NCBI RefSeq assembly: GCF_003254545.1 | Contig: NZ_QJRH01000065.1 | Span: 62,001 to 126,000, forward strand | From: Flavobacterium tistrianum | Lineage (GTDB): Bacteria > Bacteroidota > Bacteroidia > Flavobacteriales > Flavobacteriaceae | DNA length: 64,000 nt | Direction of reading: 5' to 3' | In this document: piece after piece, positions 1 through 6,985 of the stretch | Position numbering within the stretch: the first letter of the stretch is position 1 | How the letters are laid out: every line of letters begins with the position of its first letter | Notes under the pieces: generated by a model | What the model was told of the DNA's origin: nothing | The model's input: only the letters and a program-made list of their open reading frames with translations | The model's database searches: none | Program-made: the position numbers and the translations under genes

Positions 1-266
1 TTTTTAATCATCTCGCTCATATTATCAGTCGTAAAAGCGGGAATTAAAATTAAGTCTAGAATGCTATCTGAGGTTTCAATTGCATTGCTTTTATATCCAA
101 ATAAATTTCCTTGATCTGACTGCTCTTGAGATTGAAAAATCATAATTTGGAATGGTTTCTCATCTCCAGCAGTAAGTTTATTCGTGGTTTCAAATACTTC
201 TAATATCGCAGCAATGCTCAGTAATTTATAGTCGTGAGGTACGATTAATCCTAGTTTCTTGCTCAT
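1..266 (-). CDS. DJ-1/PfpI-domain transcriptional regulator (GlxA/AraC-like), 5' part only
   Basis: The reading frame is open from an ATG at 264-266 to the window edge, giving about 88 N-terminal residues. It begins SKKLGLIVPHDYKLLSIAA and contains DLILIPAF near residue 74, the strand pattern of a DJ-1/PfpI (class I amidotransferase-like) domain. In Bacteroidota such an N-terminus is most often followed by an AraC helix-turn-helix (GlxA family), but that part lies outside the window, so a stand-alone DJ-1/PfpI protein is also possible. It is divergent from the VOC/SRPBCC cluster at 407. A -7-like TATTTTTG lies on its strand at 299-306. Confidence 0.6.
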   Translation of the reverse strand, partial: MSKKLGLIVPHDYKLLSIAAILEVFETTNKLTAGDEKPFQIMIFQSQEQSDQGNLFGYKSNAIETSDSILDLILIPAFTTDNMSEMIK

Positions 267-371
267 GATTTTTGGTCTTTTGGAATTTCAATATCTTACA
301 AAAATAATCAAATTGTCTCAAATGCCCCTAAAAATGACTTTTATTGACATTTTTAAGTAATCTTAAAAAAT

Positions 372-379
372 TAAATTTG
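372..379 (+). promoter_or_regulatory. Bacteroidota -7 element upstream of the VOC cluster
   Basis: TAAATTTG matches the -7 consensus TAnnTTTG and lies 27 nt before the ATG at 407. I see no TTG at the ideal 19-nt spacing, so only the -7 half is supported. Confidence 0.4.
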
Positions 380-406
380 TTTTAATTAATTCGTAATTTT
401 ATAAAG

Positions 407-817
407 ATGAAAACAAAAATCTTCTTAAATCTTGCTGTAAAAGATTTAAACAGGGCAGTGTCTTTTTATAACGGACTTGGTTTTTCGACCAATCCAAAAT
501 TCACAAATGAAAAAGGAGCTTGTCTGGTTATTGATGAAAATATATTTGTGATGATTTTGGTAGAAGAGTTTTATCAAACCTTTACCAAAAAACAAATTTG
601 TGATTCAACAACAACTAGTGAAGCTCTTATTGCTATTTCTGTAGACACTCGGGAGCAGGTTGATGAAATGATGGAAAAAGCCATCAAATCAGGTGGAACA
701 GATTATAACCAGACAAATGATTATGGCTGGATGTATCAAAGAACTTTTCTAGATGTAGACGGACATCATTGGGAAGTTTTCTTTATGGATGAAAGTCAGA
801 TTCCAGAAAACATGTAA
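407..817 (+). CDS. VOC (glyoxalase/bleomycin resistance) family protein, copy 1
   Basis: A 136-residue single-domain protein with the VOC pattern. It opens with a beta strand (KIFLNLAVKDLNRAVSFY), has a long middle with the repeated motif GWMYQRTFLDVDGHHW, and ends EVFFMD. The order is that of paired beta-alpha-beta-beta-beta modules that cup a metal in this superfamily. The histidine and glutamate of GHHWEVFF are plausible ligands. The substrate is unknown. It is clearly paralogous to the VOC protein at 1383, which shares the FWxxGF-like start, the GWMY motif and the FMD end. It is first in a same-strand run of five small genes. Confidence 0.85.
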   Translation: MKTKIFLNLAVKDLNRAVSFYNGLGFSTNPKFTNEKGACLVIDENIFVMILVEEFYQTFTKKQICDSTTTSEALIAISVDTREQVDEMMEKAIKSGGTDYNQTNDYGWMYQRTFLDVDGHHWEVFFMDESQIPENM

Positions 818-867
818 TTAAGTAAGAACAAATCAAACGAAAAATAAATTATTAAAAAACTTAAAAA

Positions 868-1272
868 ATGATCACAATTAAAAACACCGTGAATGCATCT
901 CTTGACAAAGTTTGGAACTTTTGGAATACTCCAGAACATATTACAAAATGGAGCTTTGCTTCTCCTGATTGGCATACGCCTTACGCGGAAGCTGATTTGA
1001 GAGAAGGGGGAAAATTCAAATCGACTATGGCGGCAAAAGATGGAAGCATGAGTTTTGATTTTGGAGGTGAATTTACTCTAGTAAAACCAAACGAAGCACT
1101 TTCGTATGTTATGGGAGATGGGAGAAAAGTGGAAATCACTTTTACAGAAACTCCAAATGGTGTTGAAATTGTAGAAAGTTTTGACCCAGAAACACAAAAT
1201 CCAGAAGAAATGCAGCGTGCTGGCTGGCAGGCTATTTTGGATAATTTTAAAAGTTATGTTGAAGCCAATTAA
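868..1272 (+). CDS. SRPBCC / AHSA1 (activator of Hsp90 ATPase homologue 1-like) family protein, copy 1
   Basis: A 134-residue START/Bet v1-like protein. The start ITIKNTVNASLDKVWNFW is the family hallmark, a strand followed by a helix carrying VWxxWTxPE. The middle has REGGKFKS, and the end is the long C-terminal helix GWQAILDNFKSYVE. The fold makes a hydrophobic ligand cavity, and bacterial members have varied and mostly unknown roles. It sits 50 nt after a VOC gene, and the same pairing recurs at 1383/1795. Confidence 0.85.
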   Translation: MITIKNTVNASLDKVWNFWNTPEHITKWSFASPDWHTPYAEADLREGGKFKSTMAAKDGSMSFDFGGEFTLVKPNEALSYVMGDGRKVEITFTETPNGVEIVESFDPETQNPEEMQRAGWQAILDNFKSYVEAN

Positions 1273-1310
1273 GGTGCAAAGGCGCAGAGTAACAAAGGCT
1301 CAAAGGTTGA
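1273..1310. repeat. Solo copy of a GCAAAGGCGCAGAG-type intergenic repeat
   Basis: A run reading GGTGCAAAGGCGCAGAGTAA and on to CTCAAAGGTTG follows the SRPBCC stop. It resembles the GCAAAG/CGCAGAG repeat units at 34004, 41336, 56682 and 59594. No inverted partner is present here. Confidence 0.45.
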
Positions 1311-1382
1311 AAATAGAATGCTAAATAATACTTATATGGTTTAAAAAGAAATAAATATCTAACCCAACAAAAAAAACAAAAA

Positions 1383-1793
1383 ATGACAAAACAAATATGG
1401 TTGAATCTTCCTGTAAAGGATGTGGCAAAAGCGAAAGATTTTTTCTGGAAAATTGGTTTTTCGTTTAATGAACAGCATGATACGCCAAGTTCGACGTGCA
1501 TGGTTGTAGGTGAAGGACATTTTGTGATAATGCTTTTTGAAGAGATGCTTTTTTCAAGTTTTTCAAAGAACAGCATTACCGATACGAATTTGAGCTCAGA
1601 AGTCTTGATTTCTATCGACGCAGAAAGCAGAGAAGAAGTTGATGAATTAGCTGAAAAAGTCAAAGAAGCTGGCGGAAATGTTTTTGCTCCTCCTGCAGAA
1701 AGTCAAGGCTGGATGTACGGCTGTGGTTTTACCGATTTGGATGGTCATCGTTGGAATGTTTTATTTATGGATTTTAGTAAATTACCAGATTAA
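1383..1793 (+). CDS. VOC (glyoxalase/bleomycin resistance) family protein, copy 2
   Basis: A 136-residue VOC-fold protein of the same length and layout as the one at 407. It starts KQIWLNLPVKDVAKAKDFFW, contains GHFVIMLFEEM and GWMYGCGFTDLDGHRW, and ends NVLFMDFSKLPD. The shared GWMY...DxDGHxW block shows a tandem duplication of a VOC/SRPBCC pair. Its TAA is separated from the next ATG by a single base, so translation is probably coupled to the SRPBCC gene at 1795. Enzymatic activity is not predictable from sequence. Confidence 0.85.
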   Translation: MTKQIWLNLPVKDVAKAKDFFWKIGFSFNEQHDTPSSTCMVVGEGHFVIMLFEEMLFSSFSKNSITDTNLSSEVLISIDAESREEVDELAEKVKEAGGNVFAPPAESQGWMYGCGFTDLDGHRWNVLFMDFSKLPD

Positions 1794-1794
1794 G

Positions 1795-2232
1795 ATGGAA
1801 AAATTAGTGTTTAATACCGAGATAAAGGCTTCTAAAGAAAAGATTTGGAAAGTCTTATGGGATGATGAAACTTACAGAAAGTGGACAAGCGCTTTTTGTG
1901 AAGGAAGTTATGCGGAATCGAATTGGAACGAAGGAGATAAAATTTATTTTTTAGGTCCCGGAGGGGCAGGAATGAATAGTCTGATTGAGACTAAAATTCC
2001 GAACGAATATATGGCTTTTAAGCATCTTGGCGAAATCAAAGATTTTAAAGAAGTGCCACCAAATGCCGAGACTGAAAAATGGAGCGGTGCAATGGAAACT
2101 TATAAACTGACTCAAAAAGGAGATGCTGTAAATCTTCATGTTGAGGTAGATGTAATCGAAAAACATATTGATTATTTCAAAGATGCCTTTCCAAAAGCGG
2201 TAGAATTAATTAAAGAATTGTCTGAGAAGTAA
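1795..2232 (+). CDS. SRPBCC / AHSA1 family protein, copy 2
   Basis: A 145-residue START-like protein that begins MEKLVFNTEIKASKEKIWKV and contains YRKWTSAFCEGSYAESNW and the C-terminal helix YFKDAFPKAVELIKEL. The ATG at 1795 is chosen because the family starts with this strand. An upstream in-frame start would only add residues read from inside the preceding VOC gene. It is coupled to that gene by a one-base spacer. It is distantly related to the SRPBCC protein at 868. Confidence 0.85.
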   Translation: MEKLVFNTEIKASKEKIWKVLWDDETYRKWTSAFCEGSYAESNWNEGDKIYFLGPGGAGMNSLIETKIPNEYMAFKHLGEIKDFKEVPPNAETEKWSGAMETYKLTQKGDAVNLHVEVDVIEKHIDYFKDAFPKAVELIKELSEK

Positions 2233-2313
2233 AAGCTTGGGAGAAAGAGAATAAAAAGAAAGACAGATAATTAACAATTTAAAATTTATAATTAACAATT
2301 AAAAAGTAATATC

Positions 2314-2751
2314 ATGGCAACAGCAGTAAACCCATATTTAATGTTTAACGGAACTTGCGAAGCAGCATTTCTGTTTTATAAATCAGTTTTTGGTGGAGAT
2401 TTTCCCTATATCGGAAGATTTAAAGATGCTCCAGCGGAAGAAGGCGAAGTGCTTTCTGAAGAAGTTTTGAATAGAATTATGCACGTATCTCTTCCAATTG
2501 GGCATAGTATCTTGATGGGAAGCGACACGCATCCAAGATACGGAGATGTTGGTATTGGCGATAATTTTTCTGTTTCTATTAATGCAGAAAGCAGAGAAGA
2601 GGCAGATAAAATCTTTAACGGACTTTCTGCAGGAGGAAAAGTAGAAATGCCGATGAATGACACTTTCTGGGGATCATATTTTGGAATGTTTAAAGATAAA
2701 TTTGGCATCAACTGGATGGTGAGTTTTGACAAAAATGAACCAATGAAATAA
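2314..2751 (+). CDS. PhnB-like VOC family protein
   Basis: A 145-residue VOC protein of the PhnB / 3-demethylubiquinone methyltransferase-like group. It starts NPYLMFNGTCEAAFLFYKSV and GGDF, has MHVSLPIGHSILMGSD in the middle, and ends FWGSYFGMFKDKFGINWMVS. That order (FNG..AF.FY, then GS, then G.F.D.FG..W) is typical of PhnB-like proteins. They are not enzymes of phosphonate breakdown despite the name, and their function is mostly unknown. It is the last gene of the cluster and is followed by a strong terminator at 2802. Confidence 0.85.
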   Translation: MATAVNPYLMFNGTCEAAFLFYKSVFGGDFPYIGRFKDAPAEEGEVLSEEVLNRIMHVSLPIGHSILMGSDTHPRYGDVGIGDNFSVSINAESREEADKIFNGLSAGGKVEMPMNDTFWGSYFGMFKDKFGINWMVSFDKNEPMK

Positions 2752-2801
2752 TCGAAAAGTTACGTTATTTTAATAATAAAACAGAAATGTTAAATTACTC
2801 T

Positions 2802-2827
2802 AAAAAGCACATGAAAATGTGCTTTTT
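2802..2827 (+). terminator. Rho-independent terminator after the VOC/SRPBCC cluster
   Basis: AAAAAGCACAT / ATGTGCTTTTT forms a perfect 11-bp stem around the loop GAAA, 50 nt after the PhnB-like stop, and the stem itself ends in T residues. Confidence 0.8.
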
Positions 2828-2907
2828 CGTTTCAAAAAAACAATGATTATTCTTTTTTATCAACAAGAGATTGCCGATTTTTGTCGCTTCATAATCAAGA
2901 AAGAAAA

Positions 2908-4137
2908 ATGGCAGCAGAAGACAAAGAAATCATTTTATTAAAAGTTTCTGGACACGATAAAATTGGAGTTACAGCGGGATTAACAGCTGTATTGGCAACA
3001 TACGATGCCAATATTTTAGATATCGGACAAGCCGATATTCACGATACGCTTTCTTTAGGAATTTTGTTCGAAATTGCCGCAGGTTCTTCATCCGCACCCG
3101 TTTTAAAAGATCTTTTGTTTAAAGCATACGAATTAGAAATTAAAGTAAAATTTATTCCGATTTCTATTGAAGATTACGAAACGTGGGTGAAATCACAATC
3201 AAAACAACGTTATATCATCAATATTTTAGGTGAGAAACTCGCAGCTTCACAATTGTCTGCAGTGACTCAAATATTGTCAGATCAAAATTTAAATATCGAT
3301 TCTATTATCCGATTAACAGGAAGAACTTCTGTGGTTGAAAAAGAAGAATATCCTCGTTCTTGTATTCAATTGTCTGTTACTGGAGAAATTGTAAACAAGA
3401 TTATCATGACGGCAAGTTTTATGGAGATTTCCAGAACACTAAACGTTGATATTTCTTTCCAAGAAGATAATATTTACAGAAGAAACCGCCGTTTGGTTTG
3501 TTTCGATATGGATTCGACTTTAATTCAAACCGAAGTAATCGATGAACTGGCAGAATTGAATGGAGTAGGAGATCAAGTGCGAGCTATTACAGAATCGGCT
3601 ATGAACGGTGAAATTGATTTCAACGAAAGTTTCAAAAAGCGTATGGCGCTTTTGGAAGGTTTGAGCGAAGAGGTTTTGCAAAACGTTGCCGTTAATTTGC
3701 CAATAACTCAAGGAGCACACCGTTTGATGAAAGCTTTAAAATATTATGGTTATAAAACTGCAATTCTTTCAGGAGGATTTACATATTTCGGAGAATACCT
3801 TCAAAAAGAATTAGGAATAGACTACGTTCACGCCAATCAATTAGAAATAAAAGATGGTAAACTGACGGGAAAATATTTAGGAGACATCGTAGATGGCCAG
3901 AAAAAAGCCGAATATCTAAAAGCAATCGCAGAAAAAGAAGGAATTCACATCAATCAGACAATCGCAGTTGGAGATGGAGCCAACGACTTGCCAATGCTAA
4001 ACTTAGCAGGTCTTGGAATCGCTTTCCATGCGAAACCAAAAGTAAAAGAAAGCGCCTCAACATCCATCTCAAGTTTAGGTCTTGACGGTGTTTTATACTT
4101 ATTAGGATATCACGATAGATATATCGATATGATGTAA
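2908..4137 (+). CDS. serB: Phosphoserine phosphatase SerB with two N-terminal ACT domains
   Basis: Dephosphorylates phosphoserine, the last step of serine synthesis. The first ~190 residues hold two ACT-like regulatory domains, with IILLKVSGHDKIGVTAGL near residue 10 and a second unit beginning at RYIINILG. The rest is a HAD phosphatase. Motif I is FDMDST with catalytic Asp200 and Asp202, and the late motif is VGDGANDLP with Asp356 and Asp360. The ATG at 2908 (409 aa) is preferred. An in-frame TTG at 2881 would add nine unconserved residues. The gene stands alone, with a hairpin at 4294 as a possible terminator. The tandem ACT pair suggests amino-acid feedback control. Confidence 0.93.
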   Translation: MAAEDKEIILLKVSGHDKIGVTAGLTAVLATYDANILDIGQADIHDTLSLGILFEIAAGSSSAPVLKDLLFKAYELEIKVKFIPISIEDYETWVKSQSKQRYIINILGEKLAASQLSAVTQILSDQNLNIDSIIRLTGRTSVVEKEEYPRSCIQLSVTGEIVNKIIMTASFMEISRTLNVDISFQEDNIYRRNRRLVCFDMDSTLIQTEVIDELAELNGVGDQVRAITESAMNGEIDFNESFKKRMALLEGLSEEVLQNVAVNLPITQGAHRLMKALKYYGYKTAILSGGFTYFGEYLQKELGIDYVHANQLEIKDGKLTGKYLGDIVDGQKKAEYLKAIAEKEGIHINQTIAVGDGANDLPMLNLAGLGIAFHAKPKVKESASTSISSLGLDGVLYLLGYHDRYIDMM

Positions 4138-4146
4138 TTTGCAATC

Positions 4147-4212
4147 TGTCACCCTGAGCGAAGACGAAGGGCTTTCATGTAAAAAAGGGCTTCGACTTCG
4201 CTCAGCCTGACA
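4147..4212. repeat. Inverted repeat, GTCA-CTGAGCGAAG family
   Basis: The left arm begins TGTCACCCTGAGCGAAGACG at 4147 and the right arm ends at 4212. The 29-bp arms have about five mismatches and a short loop. A related inverted repeat is at 59502-59572. This sequence family is widespread between genes in Bacteroidota. Confidence 0.75.
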
Positions 4213-4293
4213 AAGTAAATTCGTCCATTTTTTGTCATCCCGAGGAACGAGGGATCTCCACAAGTAGCTCGACAATCAAAATAAAAAAAAAAC

Positions 4294-4331
4294 AAACCTC
4301 AGTCTCTTCAAATAAAAGGCTGAGGTTTTTT
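4294..4331 (+). terminator. Terminator-like hairpin after serB
   Basis: AAACCTCAG (4294-4302) pairs with CTGAGGTTT (4320-4328), followed by TTT. An A-rich run on the other side means it could also act on the minus strand. Confidence 0.6.
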
Positions 4332-4335
4332 ATAT

Positions 4336-4436
4336 GGGCATGTCCCGCCAGAAAAAGGCGGGTCGGGCTATCCGTTACAATCTTTTGTGGTGAACCCCAC
4401 CACAAAAGGATTTCCACTTCTATCCCTCATGCGGGC
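4336..4436. repeat. ~100-nt structured intergenic repeat, copy A
   Basis: The copy starts GGGCATGTCCCGCC. It includes CGGGCTATCCGTTACAA, a central hairpin CTTTTGTGGTG / CACCACAAAAG around AACCC, then GGATTTCCACTTCTATCCC, and ends CATGCGGGC. Related copies are at 33232-33303 and 44969-45053, the latter in the opposite orientation. There is no coding potential. Confidence 0.75.
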
Positions 4437-4445
4437 TTAGTGGAA

Positions 4446-4985
4446 TTAACGTGATTTATGTTTTTTCCATTCTTTATGCAGTAATTTCTCGAGATCTTCA
4501 AAATTATAATTTAAACTATTAGAAGTAATAGAAAGAGGAGTTCCATATATTCTTAAGTTAGCTTTCATCAAAAATCCTTTTAAACGAGAGCTTTTCTCAA
4601 TAAATTCTTTTGGATTTGAAACATCAATCAATAAAAATTTAGTAGACTTTATTTGTCGTGTTCTTATGTCTTTGATTTCTGACCAAGCAATTAGTCCAAC
4701 ACTGCAATAATGGGAATTATCATTAATTCCTTTGTCATTAATTATTAAACCTGGTTTTGTGTCAAAGATTTTGAAAAAAATATAAATCAAGCACATTCCG
4801 CAGAAAGATAATGAGGCAAAACCAGTAATTTTTATAAGTTCAACGCTTCTACAGACGGGTGAAATATACTGCTGAGAATTTAAAATAAATTGAATTCCTA
4901 ATGCCACAAAGATTGCGGAAGCGACAAAAGCTAAAGCCATTTTTCTTTTGCTTAATCCAATTTTAATTTCGTTTATTTTATCCAC
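4446..4985 (-). CDS. STM3941-like membrane-anchored PH-domain protein
   Basis: A 179-residue protein. Two hydrophobic segments lie at about residues 16-35 and 50-72, followed by a soluble region with GLIINDKGINDN, then GLIAWSEIKDI and FLLIDV. This hydrophobic pair plus DxxGi..........g.i.W.dI pattern is what I know from STM3941-family proteins, which have a bacterial PH-like fold. The role is unknown. Its start overlaps the end of the upstream gene by 8 nt, so the two are co-transcribed and probably translationally coupled. Confidence 0.65.
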   Translation of the reverse strand: MDKINEIKIGLSKRKMALAFVASAIFVALGIQFILNSQQYISPVCRSVELIKITGFASLSFCGMCLIYIFFKIFDTKPGLIINDKGINDNSHYCSVGLIAWSEIKDIRTRQIKSTKFLLIDVSNPKEFIEKSSRLKGFLMKANLRIYGTPLSITSNSLNYNFEDLEKLLHKEWKKHKSR

Positions 4986-5220
4986 GAGATTCCAACTCCT
5001 TTTTCATTTCCTTTAAATTTCTAAGATTCAGGAAAAGAATTGGCAACAAGGTAACAGGAATAACATTCATCGCACTAAAACCTTTCATGAAAACAATGAA
5101 TATGTTAAGCGCAAAAAGCATAAAAAGCACAACACAAAAAATAGTATTTACTGTTTTTAATGTCTTCTGATTTTTAACCAGTTCTTCAGTTGTCATTTCG
5201 CTAAATTTTGTGTCTTTCAT
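4978..5220 (-). CDS. Small two-helix membrane protein, function unknown
   Basis: An 80-residue protein. A charged N-terminus (MKDTKFSEMTTEELVKNQKTLK) is followed by two hydrophobic stretches, at about 23-45 and 50-65, and a charged tail ending KKELESRG. No family is recognised beyond a general redox or integral membrane small-protein look. It overlaps the STM3941-like gene by 8 nt and lies 12 nt after the GH3-family stop, so the three genes 5233-4446 may form one transcript. Confidence 0.6.
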   Translation of the reverse strand: MKDTKFSEMTTEELVKNQKTLKTVNTIFCVVLFMLFALNIFIVFMKGFSAMNVIPVTLLPILFLNLRNLKEMKKELESRG

Positions 5221-5232
5221 TTTATATTGTTT

Positions 5233-6744
5233 TTAGCACATTTCTTTCAATTGTTCCAAATAATCTCTCTGATTCGAAAGTCTCGGAATCTTATGTTGAC
5301 CGCCCAATTTATCTCTTTCTTTCAGCCAATCATAAAATAGGTTCTCTCTGGCAACATTAACCACCAAAGGATTTAAAGTCATATTGTTATAGCGTTTCGC
5401 CTCGTAATCTGAATTTAGGGTTTGCAAGGTTTCGTCCAGCACTTTTTGGAAAAGACCTACATCAGCGGGATCTTTCTTGAATTCGATCATCCATTCATGA
5501 GCGCCTTTTTCTTTGTCATGCATAAAAATAGGAGCCACCGTATAATCGATAACTTCAGTTTGTGTCACCTGGCAAGCTTTTGCAATAGCTTGATCGGTGT
5601 TTTCTACCATTAATTCTTCACCAAAAACATTAATATGATGTTTTGTTCTTCCCGTAACTCTAATTCTGTACGGATTTAAAGAAGTAAAACGAACCGTATC
5701 GCCAATTAAATAACGCCACAAACCAGAATTTGTAGTAATAACAATTGCATAGTTTTTATTCAATTCAACATCGGCCAAACGAACCACTTTTTGATTTGGA
5801 GTTCCAAAAGTATCCATCGGAATAAATTCGTAGAAAATGCCATAATCCAGCATTAATAATAAATCACTTGAATTATTCAAATCCTGAATGGCAAAAAAGC
5901 CTTCAGAAGCATTGTATATCTCGTAATATCTAAAATCTTTGCTTGGCAAAAGTTTTTTGTATTGTTCTCTATAAGGAGAAAAGCTTACGCCTCCGTGAAA
6001 ATAAACTTCTAGATTTGGCCAAAGTTCCAATAAGCTTTGTTTGCCTGTATTTTCAAGAACTTTATTCATCAAAACCAGCATCCAAGAAGGAACTCCAGCA
6101 AAACTGGTTACATTTTCATTTTTAGTTTCGTTGATAATAGCTGCAATTTTGGTTTCCCATTCGCTCATCAGCGAAGTTTTGCTGCTTGGCGTACTGCTGA
6201 ATTCAGCCCAAATAGGCATGTTCTCAATCAAAATTGCCGATAAATCTCCGAAGAAAGTATTGTTATTTTCGTAAATCTGAGAGCTTCCGCCTAAGCGAAG
6301 ACTTTTTCCCAAAAACAATTCAGAATCTTCATTATTATTTAAGTAAAGACACAGAAGATCTTTGCTGCCTTTATAATGACAGTCTTCAAGAGCTTCATTG
6401 CTTACAGGAATAAACTTGCTTTTGGCATTTGTAGTCCCGCTCGATTTGGCAAACCATTTAATCGGACTTTCCCAAAAAACATTTTGCTCACCCAAACGCG
6501 TGCGTTCAATAAGTGGCTGCAGTTCTTCATAAGTTGCAATAGGAACTCTTTCAGCAAATGTTTGATAAGAATTAATGCTCGAAAACTCATATTTTTTTCC
6601 AATAACTGTATTTTCAGATGCCGTCAATAAGTTGTGCAATAATTCTTCCTGAACTTCATTTGGGTATTTTAAAAAAAGTTCTATTTGGTGAATCCTTTGT
6701 TTGAGGACCCAGGATGCAAACGAATTGATAATAGATAAAGGCAT
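5233..6744 (-). CDS. GH3 auxin-responsive promoter family protein (acyl-adenylating ligase)
   Basis: A 503-residue full-length GH3-family protein of the adenylate-forming (ANL) superfamily. Visible motifs are KWFAKSSGTTNAKSKFIPVS (the phosphate-binding SSGTTxxxxK loop, near residue 105), YFHGGVSFSPYR, YEIYNASEGFFAIQ, LWRYLIGDTVRF and INVFGEELMVENTD. Plant GH3 enzymes conjugate amino acids to jasmonate or auxin. The bacterial substrate is not known, so only acyl-AMP formation is a safe inference. It is divergent from the DUF2797 gene, and the two promoters overlap near 6838-6862. Confidence 0.88.
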   Translation of the reverse strand: MPLSIINSFASWVLKQRIHQIELFLKYPNEVQEELLHNLLTASENTVIGKKYEFSSINSYQTFAERVPIATYEELQPLIERTRLGEQNVFWESPIKWFAKSSGTTNAKSKFIPVSNEALEDCHYKGSKDLLCLYLNNNEDSELFLGKSLRLGGSSQIYENNNTFFGDLSAILIENMPIWAEFSSTPSSKTSLMSEWETKIAAIINETKNENVTSFAGVPSWMLVLMNKVLENTGKQSLLELWPNLEVYFHGGVSFSPYREQYKKLLPSKDFRYYEIYNASEGFFAIQDLNNSSDLLLMLDYGIFYEFIPMDTFGTPNQKVVRLADVELNKNYAIVITTNSGLWRYLIGDTVRFTSLNPYRIRVTGRTKHHINVFGEELMVENTDQAIAKACQVTQTEVIDYTVAPIFMHDKEKGAHEWMIEFKKDPADVGLFQKVLDETLQTLNSDYEAKRYNNMTLNPLVVNVARENLFYDWLKERDKLGGQHKIPRLSNQRDYLEQLKEMC

Positions 6745-6814
6745 GAATTTGTTTTTTAGTTAACGGATTTTAGGTTTTAAATCTCACAATCTTTGCAAAA
6801 CAAAAAACTTAAAA

Positions 6815-6845
6815 TTTGAATATCGATAGACAAATAGTAACTTTG
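6815..6845 (+). promoter_or_regulatory. Consensus Bacteroidota promoter for the DUF2797 gene
   Basis: TTTG at 6815-6818, a 19-nt spacer and TAACTTTG at 6838-6845 match TTTG-N19-TAnnTTTG exactly. Transcription would start near 6852, giving a ~130-nt leader before the ATG at 6986. On the minus strand TATTTTTG at 6855-6862 could be the -7 of the divergent GH3 gene. Confidence 0.75.
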
Positions 6846-6985
6846 TCTTCATATCAAAAATAATATTTTTTTGTAAAAAACAATTCTATTTGAAGTAAAG
6901 ATTCTACTTAATAAGTCGAATTTTAACACAAAAAACTTTAAATCTTTTGATAAATCTAAATCAGCAATTATAAATAAAAACACAA

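Larger units (their letters stand above)
4138..4445. other. Gene-free convergent region filled with repeats (308 bp)
   Basis: The space between serB and the convergent STM3941-like gene holds no credible gene. It contains, in order, an inverted repeat of the GTCA-CTGAGC family (4147-4212), a solo GTCATCCCGAGGAACGAGGG element (4234-4275), a terminator (4294-4331) and a ~100-nt structured repeat (4336-4436). Confidence 0.7.

Noticed and set aside
1247..1663. Long minus-strand open frame across the second VOC gene
   Set aside because: It is antisense to a strong VOC gene and has no recognisable domain; the plus-strand gene explains it.
2881..2907. TTG start for serB
   Set aside because: The nine extra residues are not expected for SerB; the ATG at 2908 leads straight into the ACT domain.
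6852..6985. Riboswitch in the DUF2797 leader
   Set aside because: The leader is long, but A/T-rich with no stable stem or known conserved motif that I can see.
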